Origin: Mucilaginibacter gotjawali
GTDB taxonomy: Bacteria > Bacteroidota > Bacteroidia > Sphingobacteriales > Sphingobacteriaceae
Reading direction: 5' to 3'
DNA: 64,000 bases
NCBI RefSeq assembly: GCF_002355435.1
Contig: NZ_AP017313.1
Location: 3,658,001 to 3,722,000, forward strand
Part shown: positions 8,793 through 19,263 of the stretch, piece by piece
Position numbering within the stretch: position 1 is the stretch's first letter
How the letters are laid out: the number at the start of each line of letters is the position of its first letter
Notes under the pieces: generated by a model
What the model was told of the DNA's origin: nothing
What the model saw: the letters and a program-made list of their open reading frames with translations, nothing else
The model's database searches: none
Position numbers and translations under genes: made by a program

Positions 8793-11700
8793 TTACTGGC
8801 CCTGGTAATGGTAATCCATATGCTTAATGATATTACCGTTTTTGTCTTTGATATTGATCAAACGCTGAAAGCTATCATACTCATAGTAGGTGATCTCATT
8901 TTTTGCATCTGTCGAACTGGTGACGCCTACCAAGGGATCATAAGTATAAGTGGTCATCTGGGCATTTGACGGATAAAACCGAACGTCATCTATCTGCCCG
9001 GCAATTGGTCCTATGGTATAGGTGCTGCCAGGCACGGCTACTATATTGCTCACAAACGTCCATGTACCATTCGTTGGTTTTAACCAATAACTCAGTACAT
9101 AATTGCCTGTATAAACTAAGCCCGATATGTTTTTTGAATAAGCTGTGCCCCCGCTATAGCTGTAATGACCTGTTTTGCTGATATTTAAAGCACTGGTGCC
9201 ATCCCCTTCTTCAAAACTATCATAAAAGATGTCGCTGGCCAGGGCGTTAGTTACTTTGGCTACCGGGTATTGACCCTTATATCCCCATTGGTAAGCGGTT
9301 GTAGGCCCGCCGGCTTTTGCGTCTTCCAACAAATTCCCAATATTGTCATAATTAGTGAACTGCACCCGGTTTTCAAGCCCGGTACTTAATTGTGTTTGAA
9401 ACTGGATATTTTCAGGTGAAACAATGATTCCGTTGGCATCCCATATCCTGTAATTGGTTCGCAACCGGCTATTAAATGTACCGCCCGTATACTGCTCGCT
9501 TTCCAAAACCGTACTGACCATATTCTTTCTGACCATCGAGTCAACGGCCAAACTTGCAGTAGTGCTGAGGTTACTGATCAAACTTTTATCCTGGGCATAT
9601 TTATTGATTGTTTTCACAATACCCCCCCTGCTGTTCGTTAACTCCGTGCGGGTAACCTGACCATGTAAGGGGTTCTCATAATAATAATTGGTAATTGTTG
9701 TTAGCGGGTTCAACCCATTTTGATCATATTGCGTCTCTGATGTTTGCGTCTTGTAAATCCAGGGACAGATGATCTGGCTGTCGAAAACATAAAGCAATTC
9801 ATAAGAATATGTATTACAATATGAACAAAGTTCGGGACTTATACAATAACATTGAGTACAACCAACATGGCACATATCAATAAATAATCCTGCTTTGGAG
9901 TTCATTGCAAAATAGTTGGTGGACGTAGGGGTTAATGCTGCTGTTAAATTATATTGAATATCTATTTCTTTAATAAGTTGATTTGACGAATTATAAAATT
10001 GCTCTTTGGTTAGAAAGCCCCGATAAGCATCATAATCGTTTAAATATTTATTTATATAACTACTGTTATTAGAAGCGGTGACCTCGTTTTGATTGATGAT
10101 CAAACTGTCAGTTCCATAGGTGTTAGCGTAGTCAGCAGCTGTAGTGAAATAAGACACTTTCTTACCCTGATCTAAGTTTCCATCTTTCTCAGTTACCGCT
10201 CCGTAACCAATGAAACACCCCTGCGTAGTTCCGAGGTAGTTACTTGTACCTGCGCTTCTAACCGTCCATTGGTAACCCCATGTATTTGAAATCTTTGAAC
10301 TCACAAGGTTGATGGCAGATACCAAAGCGCCGGAAGACAAGGTTGCATCCGTGGCTGATTTATAGCTGTATTGCTTTAATAGCGTGTGCGTTGTTACCGG
10401 GTCGGTACTAAGAACTTGTTTGATCCGGATGCCCCCCGCTGACTTTGTATGGATGTAGCCATCCGCTGAATAATATTGTACAGTTCCTGTAGCTGTTTGA
10501 GTGGCACCATCGACAGAAGCTATGATCTCATAGTTACCTACCGATAGCTGTTGTGTACTACTTAGCGTGGAATTGATCATATTTCTGGTCAAAATATTTG
10601 TTCTGCTTCCATCGGAGTTGACCAGATTGATATAAACGCTCGGGCCATTGTCGACCGGTGGGGCTCCGCTATAACTCCCTTGTGTGGTTATCAATATGGT
10701 TTGCGCCGAATTAATAGTAAATGTTTGGGTAACAGAGGGGATATTTACGGTAGAGGTCTTAGTGGCTGTAGCCTGCGCCTGTTTTTGGGTTTGCAACTGT
10801 TCATTTACCGGCGTGCCATTTACAGAGCTGTAATCGTTACCTTCATAAGTAAATTGAGTTGTTCCCCCGGTGGGATAGGTAATTTGACTTAAGCACCCTA
10901 CCTGTGCGTAACTGATATCAGGATCCCGGTTTCCATAAACTGTTGCCTGGTTTGCAACATATGATCCATATATCCTTGGGTCCATATACGGCAACAAACT
11001 GGTATTGGTTTTACCGTTAAAATACCCCCAATAGTCCTGGGATAAAGACGTCACTGACGGTACAGAGGCCGGGCTGTTGTAACCAAATGTATAGGTTTTA
11101 CTGAGTGTACTATCGGCAGAAAACTCAATTGCCTGATCCAGTTTCAACCGGCAATCCTCCGGTGAAGAGGTATTGCTATTACCAAAGTAGCTTTGATTAA
11201 ATACTATTTTCTTTTTTACTACGCCATTATAATCTTTAACAACAAATTCGTTTATCCGTTTTGCAGCAGGCATATCCTTTCTGTCGGCAACCGTATAAAA
11301 CTGAATAGCTTCATTAGGTGTCGTTATTGCTGTCAATATTCTCGAATCAACTGTAATATAGTTATTGCTTACCTTCAATCCGGGGTTGAATTTACTGGCA
11401 TCCGTACTTGAGCTGTTGTTTAAATGGTCGCTTTCATTATATTGATAATAGTATGTTTGGTCGCTGGCATAGGTAAAGGTAATATTGCCGGCAGGCGTAA
11501 CGATCTTTGACAGATACCAGGCGGAAGTATAGCTTAATATAGTAGGCGGGGCATTATCATCTGTAGTGGTTTCCTTAACATCGAAAATATATTTGATCCC
11601 TTTATCATCGGTGATCTGAAAACTGTTGAGAGAGTCTATCTCCTTAACTTTAATGGATGGTTGATCAGGTATTATGTGTGCAATATGTCCCGTTGTGGCA

Positions 11701-12206
11701 TCTATAACAAACTTTCCGGAGTATTCGCCAAAATTAAAATAGAAAATATCAGGCTGAGCATCATAAGTTCCGTTACAAAAGGACTCTGAAATATTTAAAG
11801 CACTACTGATATACTGATTGGTCCAGGTTGAATGTCCCCAATAGCCCATGCCGTTTTCATCGGGCAACCCTTTTACGGTCCGTGTAACTACTCCACCGGC
11901 ATTTAACGCCCAGGAAAGACCTATATTCCCTGATTTCTCCTCAACTTTCAAGCCCTGGCTATGATAGGAAATGCCAATAGGCAAAGAAAAATTGCCCAAT
12001 TTAACGTCATATAACGGTATGCTTACATTAGGAATGCCGGAATATAACCCAACCGGAATATCACCATATTTACCTAACGTGGCTGCATTGGGTGATGGCG
12101 GGGTTACTTTTGGCAGATCCATTCGGGGGTCATAAGTTGTGCTTTGCCCGGACACATCGATTACAAAGGTCAATAGCGATATAATCAGCAAGTATACTTT
12201 TTTCAT
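8793..12206 (-). CDS. Secreted RHS-repeat protein
   Basis: A 1137-residue protein with signal peptide (MKKVYLLIISLLTFVIDVSGQ). It begins with the conserved Bacteroidota RHS front (PSPNAATLGKYGDIPVGLYSG, then LPIGISYHSQGLKVEEKSG and GLSWALNAGGVVTRTVKG), continues with long beta-rich repeats and ends with YEYDSFQRLINIKDKNGNI. It stops before an RHS core and has no toxin-like tip. A Cys-rich insertion (CHVGCTQCYC...CSYC) lies around residues 780-800. It sits 25 bases upstream of the DUF6443/RHS gene on the same strand, so the two are probably co-transcribed and may build one shell or delivery structure. That pairing is common in this phylum; its mechanism is not established. Confidence 0.85.
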   Translation of the reverse strand: MKKVYLLIISLLTFVIDVSGQSTTYDPRMDLPKVTPPSPNAATLGKYGDIPVGLYSGIPNVSIPLYDVKLGNFSLPIGISYHSQGLKVEEKSGNIGLSWALNAGGVVTRTVKGLPDENGMGYWGHSTWTNQYISSALNISESFCNGTYDAQPDIFYFNFGEYSGKFVIDATTGHIAHIIPDQPSIKVKEIDSLNSFQITDDKGIKYIFDVKETTTDDNAPPTILSYTSAWYLSKIVTPAGNITFTYASDQTYYYQYNESDHLNNSSSTDASKFNPGLKVSNNYITVDSRILTAITTPNEAIQFYTVADRKDMPAAKRINEFVVKDYNGVVKKKIVFNQSYFGNSNTSSPEDCRLKLDQAIEFSADSTLSKTYTFGYNSPASVPSVTSLSQDYWGYFNGKTNTSLLPYMDPRIYGSYVANQATVYGNRDPDISYAQVGCLSQITYPTGGTTQFTYEGNDYSSVNGTPVNEQLQTQKQAQATATKTSTVNIPSVTQTFTINSAQTILITTQGSYSGAPPVDNGPSVYINLVNSDGSRTNILTRNMINSTLSSTQQLSVGNYEIIASVDGATQTATGTVQYYSADGYIHTKSAGGIRIKQVLSTDPVTTHTLLKQYSYKSATDATLSSGALVSAINLVSSKISNTWGYQWTVRSAGTSNYLGTTQGCFIGYGAVTEKDGNLDQGKKVSYFTTAADYANTYGTDSLIINQNEVTASNNSSYINKYLNDYDAYRGFLTKEQFYNSSNQLIKEIDIQYNLTAALTPTSTNYFAMNSKAGLFIDMCHVGCTQCYCISPELCSYCNTYSYELLYVFDSQIICPWIYKTQTSETQYDQNGLNPLTTITNYYYENPLHGQVTRTELTNSRGGIVKTINKYAQDKSLISNLSTTASLAVDSMVRKNMVSTVLESEQYTGGTFNSRLRTNYRIWDANGIIVSPENIQFQTQLSTGLENRVQFTNYDNIGNLLEDAKAGGPTTAYQWGYKGQYPVAKVTNALASDIFYDSFEEGDGTSALNISKTGHYSYSGGTAYSKNISGLVYTGNYVLSYWLKPTNGTWTFVSNIVAVPGSTYTIGPIAGQIDDVRFYPSNAQMTTYTYDPLVGVTSSTDAKNEITYYEYDSFQRLINIKDKNGNIIKHMDYHYQGQ

Positions 12207-12488
12207 ATAAAAAATAAGTGGGTTTAATTTTTGTTGCTTTTCAAACTGCTTTTTGTTGAGAAGTATCTAATTTGAGCTTTTTTATTTTGGCAAAGACAAT
12301 AGGGCCAAAATTTCAATAGCTGAAAATAATGATGAAGGAAGCTGAATAAGATTAACTGAAATTGTCAAATACTTCTTTTTTGCGACCAGATTAAAGTTTT
12401 AGTTTTTGAGCCTAGATACGAACGGTTAAATATTAAAATTTAGATGTAACAAGAATAGATATTCATTTTTTAAAATGTATCGTAATAA

Positions 12489-13547
12489 TTATTTTTGTTC
12501 CAGTTCAGTTAGTTTCTTTTCGATGTCGTCCAGCCGCTTCTGTTGAGCTAAATTCTTAGCTTTCTCGTCTTTTAATTCTTTATTTTGTTCAATCAAATAA
12601 AGTGTAAGCTCTTCCACTTTCTTCATCAGCAGCTTATTCATCTCGCCAAGATTAAGCCCGTCTTTAGCAATTTCCTGCTCCGATGGCACTTCAGGCAAAT
12701 GATGATTTTGGTCGATATAGGTTTTTACATCGCTTAATAAGGGCAGGCTATAATCCTTTTTGAAAACATAATCGGGCCAATTACCCAAAGCTTTAACTGT
12801 AACAGCAGTCGCTATCATGTTTCCACTTACAGCAAATTGATAGCCTGCAGGCATAGTGAGGGTATTTATTGCCACCATCCCGGCAAAATAGTTTAGTGAG
12901 TTGGATGCCCCTCCGGAGTATAATACATAGTTGTTTGTACCCTGTGTGTTGGCTCCATCGATATACAGGGTTGCCGTATTACTAACTGTTGAGCCGGTTC
13001 CAAGAGTGATGGCTCCGATCGGGTTTATGACCGCATTTGCAGCAAAAGGAATATTTACCGAGGCGGCCAGAGTAAATGGCGATGCCGTTACGTTAAGGTT
13101 GGAATAATTATGTGCAGTTGCCAGTGGTGTAGAATATATACCACCGATTCCTGCGCGAAAATACGTGTTTGCAGACCCTGCGAATTGATATGAAGCCGCG
13201 GTTGCATTAATCGCGCCATTGGTTGATGGCAGATATAAGTTTTGATTAGGGTTACCTAATATCACCCCTCCGCTTATTGTGGTCGAAATTGCCGTTCCGG
13301 TGGGTGCAATACTCAACCCTCCGGCAGATGACACTGTAAATTTAATATAGTTGTTTACATCATAGGCCAAACGTAGTTGCTCCGTTGTGCCGAGAATATG
13401 TAAGAAAGCTAAAGGGGCTGTTAAACCAATGCCCACATTTCCGGTGTTGCTATTATAAATATCAGTGCCGTTGGCAGCGGTACTCCACTGTGCAAATGAG
13501 GAACCGATGATGGCGGTAAAAAGTAAAGTCAGGTAAAATCTTTTCAT
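12489..13547 (-). CDS. Secreted fibre-like protein with C-terminal coiled coil
   Basis: 352 residues with signal peptide (MKRFYLTLLFTAIIGSSFAQ). The middle is a low-complexity beta-rich stretch of Gly, Ala, Thr and Asn resembling phage tail-fibre or trimeric adhesin shafts (GNVGIGLTAP occurs near the N-terminus). From about residue 260 the DYVFKKDYSLPLL...HHLPEVPS segment matches the linker seen before peptidase-S74-like tips, but no S74 domain follows. Instead the last 45 residues form a charged coiled coil. It is the first gene of the minus-strand RHS cluster, 282 bases before the RHS gene, and could be a surface attachment component. No catalytic function is claimed. Confidence 0.75.
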   Translation of the reverse strand: MKRFYLTLLFTAIIGSSFAQWSTAANGTDIYNSNTGNVGIGLTAPLAFLHILGTTEQLRLAYDVNNYIKFTVSSAGGLSIAPTGTAISTTISGGVILGNPNQNLYLPSTNGAINATAASYQFAGSANTYFRAGIGGIYSTPLATAHNYSNLNVTASPFTLAASVNIPFAANAVINPIGAITLGTGSTVSNTATLYIDGANTQGTNNYVLYSGGASNSLNYFAGMVAINTLTMPAGYQFAVSGNMIATAVTVKALGNWPDYVFKKDYSLPLLSDVKTYIDQNHHLPEVPSEQEIAKDGLNLGEMNKLLMKKVEELTLYLIEQNKELKDEKAKNLAQQKRLDDIEKKLTELEQK

Positions 13548-14466
13548 TTTAAAGTGTGTTTATTAAAAGGTTATTGGTGTTTTATATTGTAATATTTTTG
13601 TTATTCTGGCTTGATACAGCACACAAATTGGCCTGAAGAATCATTGATACTTCGCTGAATCAGGTTTATTTCGCGGATTAGCGAACGTTGATGGACAAGG
13701 TCTGTTTATGGGTAGAAAAATTTAAACCAGACCTGCTTGTTGACAAGACTAATCCTTTTAATTGTTCAAAAGACGAAATTAAAGAAGTTAAAATAGTTAT
13801 AAACATGAAAATAGGACGTGATAGGGTTAATTGAAAGGTCAGATACTCTTTAATGTGAGGTTAAAGGTTTGAATTTAGAACCTTATAAAGAACGCTTAAT
13901 ACTAAAATTTAGATGTAGCAATAGTAAACATTTGTTTCAATAAAAAGAACTGTCTCTGCGACAAGTTTATTAACAATTTATCAACAAATATTAATAGACG
14001 GTGTTTTTTTACATCTTACGACAAAAGCTTTTTTAACGGCGTATACTGCGTTAGCAGCCGAAACGGATACCGGCCGCTTCGTGGGCCCCGGCGCAGGCCG
14101 CGCCTAATGCCAGCGGCGTATGAGTGCAGCACGCGACCCCGCTTCTATCAGCGTGGGAACGCCCACTTTAACAATTCAATGATACTTTTATACTCATTTT
14201 TCTTTAAAAGTCCAAGTAATTTACAGAAAAAATTAGTGTACCAGGCTCATTCATCCGTCCCGGGTGGTTCAGGTGGTTTTCTTTTAGTACATAGCCCATG
14301 GACCATGGCAAAAATACAAATACTCATCTGCCATGGAATATCGACCATGAACCTTTCCATCTTCCGGTCCTCCAAACTTCCGGACTTTCCCGACTTTCCC
14401 GACTTTTCCTCTTCCTACTTTCGCCGCAAAAGCCTAATTTCGCCGTATAGAAAAGAGGAAAAAGAT
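13548..14466. repeat. Intergenic region before the helicase, with several repeat words
   Basis: About 900 bases without a supported gene. 13548-14030 is AT-rich and unremarkable. 14035-14165 is a GC-rich palindromic block (GTATACTGCGTTAGCAG..., CGGCCGCTTCG, GCGTGGGAACGCCCAC). 14286-14350 carries CCATGGACCATGG-type words that recur at 24240-24356, and 14361-14412 carries the CGGACTTTCC word family. The open frame running through this DNA into the helicase has no coding character, so it is not taken as an N-terminal extension. Confidence 0.55.
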
Positions 14467-16734
14467 TTGGATTATTTACAGGGTTTAAACCCCGAACAGC
14501 AAAGGGCGGTACAGCAATTAAAAGGGCCGGTGATGATCATCGCAGGCGCAGGATCGGGCAAAACAAGGGTGATCACTTACCGGGTGGCGCACCTGATCCG
14601 CAGCGGGGTGGATAGTTTTAACATCCTGGTGCTTACCTTTACCAACAAGGCGGCCAAAGAAATGCGCGAACGGATCAACCAATTGGTGGGCCCCGAAGCA
14701 AAAAATATCTGGATGGGCACCTTCCACTCTGTTTTCGCCAAAATATTACGGGTAGAGGCCGATAAAATTGGTTACCCCAGCAACTTTACCATATACGATA
14801 CCGACGACAGCAAAAGCGTACTGAGGGCCATCCTGAAGGAAATGAACCTGGACGATAAGCTGTATAACCCCAACTTTGTACATAACCGCATTTCGGCGGC
14901 AAAAAATAACCTCATTGGCTGGCAGGAGTATCAAAAGAACGAGCAGATCCAGGCGGATGATTTCAGCAGCGGCAGGGGTTTAATAGGCGTCATTTACCAA
15001 AACTACGCGCAGCGCTGTTACCGTGCCGGCGCCATGGATTTTGACGACCTGCTGTTTAAAACCAACGAACTGCTAAAACTGCATCCCGAAGTACTGAATA
15101 AATACCAGCATAAGTTTAAATACCTGATGGTGGATGAGTACCAGGATACCAACTTTTCGCAATACCTGATCGTTAAAAAGCTGGCGGCGGTGAATGAGAA
15201 CATCTGCGTGGTAGGCGATGACGCGCAAAGTATCTATGCCTTCCGCGGCGCCAATATCCAGAATATCCTGAACTTTGAAAAGGACTACCCCGACCTGAAA
15301 GTATTTAAACTGGAGCAAAACTACCGCTCAACCCAAAACATTGTAAATGTTGCCAACAGCATCATCTCCAATAATAAGGAACAACTGAAAAAGAACGTTT
15401 TTTCGGAAAAGGAAACGGGTGAAAAAATAAAAGTGATGCGGGCCTTCAGCGATAATGAGGAAGGAAAGCTGGTGGCAGAGGACATTATGTTCCAAAGGAC
15501 CACCAAGGGTTTGGCCTGGCGCGATTTCGCGATACTTTACCGCACCAATGCGCAATCGCGCTCGATGGAAGAGGCGCTCCGCAAACAGGGAACGCCTTAT
15601 AAAATATACGGAGGCCTGAGTTTTTACCAGCGGAAGGAAATAAAGGACCTGATCGGCTACTTCAGGCTCACCTTTAACCCTGCGGATGAAGAAGCGCTGA
15701 AACGCGTGATCAACTACCCCCGCCGGGGCATTGGAGACACTACGGTAGACCGCATTATATTAAGCGCAGGGCAAAACAACATTACCGCCTGGGAAGTATT
15801 GCTGGATCCGTCGAAATATTTGGATGGAAGGACATCGGCAGCGGTTGGCAACTTCTCTACCATGATCCAGAGTTTCCAGGTGATCACTAAAAATTTGTCG
15901 GCCTACGAGGCAGCTTTGCATATTGCCCAGCATTCGGGTTTGCTGAAAGATCTGTATGAAGATAAATCGGTGGAGGGACTTAACCGTTACGAAAATATCC
16001 AGGAATTGCTGAACGGGATCAAAGAATTTTCGGAAAGGGAAGATATTGAAGAAAAAGGGCTGGATGTGTTTATGCAGGATGTGGCTTTATTGACCAATGA
16101 TGACAAGGACAAAAATGCCGATGCCGATACGGTGTCGCTGATGACCATCCACTCATCAAAAGGACTGGAATTTCCGCATGTGTATGTAGTTGGGCTGGAA
16201 GAGAATTTGTTCCCGTCGCAAATGTCGCTGAATTCGCGCAGCGACCTGGAGGAAGAACGCCGCCTGTTTTATGTGGCCAGTACCCGTGCGGAGAGTAAAC
16301 TGACCATGAGTTATGCTACTTCCCGCTTTAAATTTGGAACACTGATCAGTTGCGAGCCAAGCCGTTTTCTGGATGAAATTGACGCGCAATACCTTGAGCT
16401 TGACTTTACCGCTAAGCCGGCAAGCTCAGGCAACCCGTTTTTTGATGACGACCGCGCTGCCTGGGGTAAGGGGGCAGATACTTTCTCGAAACCTAAAGCC
16501 GCCGTTGTTAAAACAACCTCGATCCTGGCAAAGGCGCATGTGCCTTCGGCGGGTTTTGCGCCATCAGATACATCGAACCTGCAGGTTGGTATGGAAGTTG
16601 AGCACGAAAGATTCGGGTTTGGCAAGGTAATAAGCCTTGAAGGCAATAAGCCGGATATCAAGGCAACCATTTTCTTCAAGGAAATAGGTCAAAAGCAGCT
16701 TTTACTGAAATTTGCAAAATTACGGATCTTGTAA
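14467..16734 (+). CDS. uvrD: UvrD/PcrA-type SF1A ATP-dependent DNA helicase
   Basis: From the TTG at 14467 the protein is 755 residues, the normal PcrA/UvrD length, and begins MDYLQGLNPEQQRAV. An AGAGGAAA stretch lies just upstream as a possible ribosome site. All SF1A motifs are visible: Q motif (LNPEQQ), Walker A (GAGSGKT), motif II (MVDEYQDTN), motif III (VGDDAQSIYAFRGA), motif IV (LEQNYRST), motif V (TIHSSKGLEFPHVYVVG) and motif VI (EEERRLFYVASTRA). The C-terminus (HERFGFGKVISLEG...KFAKLRIL) matches the Tudor-like domain by which PcrA/UvrD binds RNA polymerase. Expected roles are nucleotide excision repair, mismatch repair and clearing of transcription-replication conflicts. The upstream in-frame extension to 14107 consists of repeat DNA and is rejected. 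Confidence 0.93.
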   Translation: MDYLQGLNPEQQRAVQQLKGPVMIIAGAGSGKTRVITYRVAHLIRSGVDSFNILVLTFTNKAAKEMRERINQLVGPEAKNIWMGTFHSVFAKILRVEADKIGYPSNFTIYDTDDSKSVLRAILKEMNLDDKLYNPNFVHNRISAAKNNLIGWQEYQKNEQIQADDFSSGRGLIGVIYQNYAQRCYRAGAMDFDDLLFKTNELLKLHPEVLNKYQHKFKYLMVDEYQDTNFSQYLIVKKLAAVNENICVVGDDAQSIYAFRGANIQNILNFEKDYPDLKVFKLEQNYRSTQNIVNVANSIISNNKEQLKKNVFSEKETGEKIKVMRAFSDNEEGKLVAEDIMFQRTTKGLAWRDFAILYRTNAQSRSMEEALRKQGTPYKIYGGLSFYQRKEIKDLIGYFRLTFNPADEEALKRVINYPRRGIGDTTVDRIILSAGQNNITAWEVLLDPSKYLDGRTSAAVGNFSTMIQSFQVITKNLSAYEAALHIAQHSGLLKDLYEDKSVEGLNRYENIQELLNGIKEFSEREDIEEKGLDVFMQDVALLTNDDKDKNADADTVSLMTIHSSKGLEFPHVYVVGLEENLFPSQMSLNSRSDLEEERRLFYVASTRAESKLTMSYATSRFKFGTLISCEPSRFLDEIDAQYLELDFTAKPASSGNPFFDDDRAAWGKGADTFSKPKAAVVKTTSILAKAHVPSAGFAPSDTSNLQVGMEVEHERFGFGKVISLEGNKPDIKATIFFKEIGQKQLLLKFAKLRIL

Positions 16735-16904
16735 AGCAGTGATTTTTTCTACCCAACTGCGTGGAAAATATTCCCCAATATTTCCCGACATTTTATTTAT
16801 TAATTGTATGGCAAGTTAATTTTGCCCTATAATTAAACATGGCATAAAATTTGTCTGATTTTTTTCACCCTAAGTGATCTAATATTATTGAGGAAAACCT
16901 GATT

Positions 16905-17273
16905 ATGACTGAAAATCTAAAAAAGAAAACCAATAAATCTGTTGGTAAAAACATCCGGACCCTACGTCACCAGCGCGGCTGGAGCCAGGAAGACGTGGCA
17001 AACCGTTTGGGAATTTCCATCCCCGCATTTTCAAAAATTGAAACCGGTGTTACAGATATCAACTTATCTCGCCTGGAACAGATCGCCAACATTTACGAAG
17101 TTAATGTAGTTAACTTATTGTCGTTAGACGCTGAAAGCGCAGAACCCCAGGTTTCAAATTTAAGCATCGCCCAAAAGAAAATAGTTGACCGCGAAGCTGA
17201 AATAGCAAACTTGCAGCGTAAAGTGATTTTACTTTACGAAGAATTGCGCAACAGAACTGCCGAAGCAGTTTAA
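16905..17273 (+). CDS. XRE-family transcriptional regulator
   Basis: 122 residues. Residues 17-70 form a Cro/CI-type helix-turn-helix: VGKNIRTLRHQRGWSQEDVA, then RLGISIPAFSKIETG and LSRLEQIANIYEV. A C-terminal segment of about 40 residues is a predicted coiled coil (EAEIANLQRKVILLYEELRN), suggesting dimerisation. Such short HTH-plus-coil proteins are frequent in Sphingobacteriaceae; their targets are mostly unknown. It stands alone between the helicase and a small unknown gene, with about 170 AT-rich bases upstream. Confidence 0.85.
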   Translation: MTENLKKKTNKSVGKNIRTLRHQRGWSQEDVANRLGISIPAFSKIETGVTDINLSRLEQIANIYEVNVVNLLSLDAESAEPQVSNLSIAQKKIVDREAEIANLQRKVILLYEELRNRTAEAV

Positions 17274-17461
17274 TTTTTCCTTTTCTGTTTATTATACATG
17301 ACACTTTTGTACTATCCAGCTGTCACTAAAGTCTGTTTGCCTGAAATTTCCGGCTAAATAAATTATATTTTGAGGCTATTGTTATTAAAATTGCTGTTTC
17401 TGGCAAATAACAAAACTTTTGGAGTAATAATTGCAAAACAGGTTGGATAAACGCTACTGTT

Positions 17462-17749
17462 ATGTCAAATTATTTGATCTCAATATCCGGTGATGCTGCA
17501 GTCAATGATGAAATCATACACGATCCTGTAAGCAAATTAAAAGTTAAGGCTTTTGACTTATTAGAGTCGACTTTTAAACCCAGTAAAGGAGAAGTCAGGT
17601 ATTTTGTAACCTCCGGGGATGAGAAGCTGGCATTTGAAACAAAGGGGTATAAAAAACATCGCCAGGTACTTGTTCTTCAAATGATCGCCTGGTATTGTTT
17701 ATACCTTGGGTTAATTGAGGCGCAGATCCACCCGGCGTTGCCTATTTAA
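17462..17749 (+). CDS. Conserved-looking small protein of unknown function
   Basis: 95 residues, beginning MSNYLISISGDAAVN, with a mixed alpha/beta composition and an aromatic C-terminal helix (VLVLQMIAWYCLYLGLIEAQ). No signal peptide and no known domain. The ATG is preceded by AT-rich DNA, and the reading frame has normal codon use. It lies convergently to the TPR protein gene. Function cannot be assigned. Confidence 0.6.
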   Translation: MSNYLISISGDAAVNDEIIHDPVSKLKVKAFDLLESTFKPSKGEVRYFVTSGDEKLAFETKGYKKHRQVLVLQMIAWYCLYLGLIEAQIHPALPI

Positions 17750-17826
17750 AGGAGTTGATAGGTCATAGCTGATACTGCTTAGCTGCTTCAACAGCTCAGC
17801 AACCTTTTAAATGAATGATGAGCTGA

Positions 17827-19263
17827 TTAAAATCCGGCTCTTCCCGGATCGTGGAGCATATCGCTCATTTCGATGATTTTGTCATCAATTTCCGATACGC
17901 TCTTGTTCATCATCCTGATACATTCGCGCTGGTCAACCAAACCCTCTTTTTCGAGGTTTAATAATCCTTTAAGGGTTGCTATGGGCCCGCGTATCTGGTG
18001 CGACAGGTAGGATGAATACTCAGAGAGTTTTTTATTTTTAACCTGCAAATCTTTTGTTCTTTCGTCAATTATTTCTTCCAGGTGATGATTGATCCTGTCG
18101 AGGTTATCTTTTTGCCTGGAGACTTCGGCATTTAGTGCCGTTAACTGTAAATTGGTTTTTGCCTTCCGTTTAACATTGCTAACCAGCAAACCCACCAAAA
18201 CAAGCAATAAGCCGGCAACAACCGTTACCCCCCAGAATCGTACCCTATCGTATTTTTGCCTTTGCAGTAATATTTCGTTTTCCTTAATACGGGCCTGCTG
18301 CTTTGCCTGCTCCCTCAGCAAAGTTATTTGCGTTGAACTGTTTTGCTTAAACGAAACGCTGTCTTTATGGTATATGCTCTGCAAATAATTAAGCGCAAGC
18401 TCATAGTTTTTACGTTTTGCCTCCAGCTGGTAGCTTGTATATTTAAAGTCGGCTTCTATTTTTTCATCTTTTACCGTATTGGCGTATACCAGGCCTTCCT
18501 GTATAGCTTTTTCAGCCTCAGTATATTTTTCCTGTGCGATATACGATTCGGCAATGGTTAAATTTATACTTGCGATAGTTTCATTGAGATCTAACTGGTG
18601 CGCCTGCTGGTTGGCACTTAACAACAAACCAAGGGCCTTATCATATTGATGAAGGTTAAAGTAAATAACCCCTTTGTTCTGTAAACATAATACCAGGTTT
18701 ACCGAGTCCTTTAAAGCGGCAAAAATCACATTGCTTTGGTTATCATAATTTAATGCCTGGTAAAAATTTTTCTTGCGGAAGTAAACATCGCCAATATTCA
18801 GGTATATCGAGGCCACTAGGTGGTTGTCTTTCAATTTGAGCGCGATGGGCAAGGCCTGGTTGAAAAAATTCAGGGCATCATCATAATCATTGTCGCGGTA
18901 CAGGATCCCTATGTTATTATAAACTTTTGCCTGGCTGTGCAGATCATTGGCCTGCTTAAAATAGTCAATTGCCGTTAAATAATCATCAATAGCCTTTTGA
19001 GATTGATTAAGATAATAATTACCTATACCTCTTACCCTGTATGACTCGCCGATACCCCTTTTATAATCCAGGGATTTTGCCAGCGCCATTGCTTTTTCCG
19101 CGTTATTGACCGTCTGTTCAGGGTTGGTTAACCGGCCCGCAAACCCTTGTTTGTTTAACTTAATAACTTCATTAGTATCCCGCGCCAAATTCCCGCCTGA
19201 TGCGTCAGCCATCACACAAAAATTAAGCATTATAAAAAAAACAAACAGGAGAATCTTCTTCAT
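17827..19263 (-). CDS. TPR sensor protein with histidine-kinase-like dimerisation helix but no ATPase domain
   Basis: 478 residues. A signal-like N-terminus (MKKILLFVFFIMLNFCVMA) is followed by about six tetratricopeptide repeats (residues 45-300; for example AKVYNNIGILYRD and ASIYLNIGDVYFR), one membrane helix (WGVTVVAGLLLVLVGLLVS) and a coiled coil. It then has a HisKA-like H-box, SSYLSHQIRGPIATLKGLL, with His422 as candidate phospho-acceptor. The protein ends 56 residues later at a normal stop, so the HATPase domain of full TPR histidine kinases is missing. The 78 bases before the next gene cannot encode one. It may act as a phosphotransfer or receptor subunit for a kinase elsewhere, or may be a natural truncation. 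Confidence 0.8.
   Translation of the reverse strand: MKKILLFVFFIMLNFCVMADASGGNLARDTNEVIKLNKQGFAGRLTNPEQTVNNAEKAMALAKSLDYKRGIGESYRVRGIGNYYLNQSQKAIDDYLTAIDYFKQANDLHSQAKVYNNIGILYRDNDYDDALNFFNQALPIALKLKDNHLVASIYLNIGDVYFRKKNFYQALNYDNQSNVIFAALKDSVNLVLCLQNKGVIYFNLHQYDKALGLLLSANQQAHQLDLNETIASINLTIAESYIAQEKYTEAEKAIQEGLVYANTVKDEKIEADFKYTSYQLEAKRKNYELALNYLQSIYHKDSVSFKQNSSTQITLLREQAKQQARIKENEILLQRQKYDRVRFWGVTVVAGLLLVLVGLLVSNVKRKAKTNLQLTALNAEVSRQKDNLDRINHHLEEIIDERTKDLQVKNKKLSEYSSYLSHQIRGPIATLKGLLNLEKEGLVDQRECIRMMNKSVSEIDDKIIEMSDMLHDPGRAGF

Noticed and set aside
14107..14466. In-frame N-terminal extension of the UvrD helicase
   Set aside because: The DNA consists of dispersed repeat words and palindromes; the conserved helicase start is reached by a TTG at 14467 with a purine-rich upstream site.
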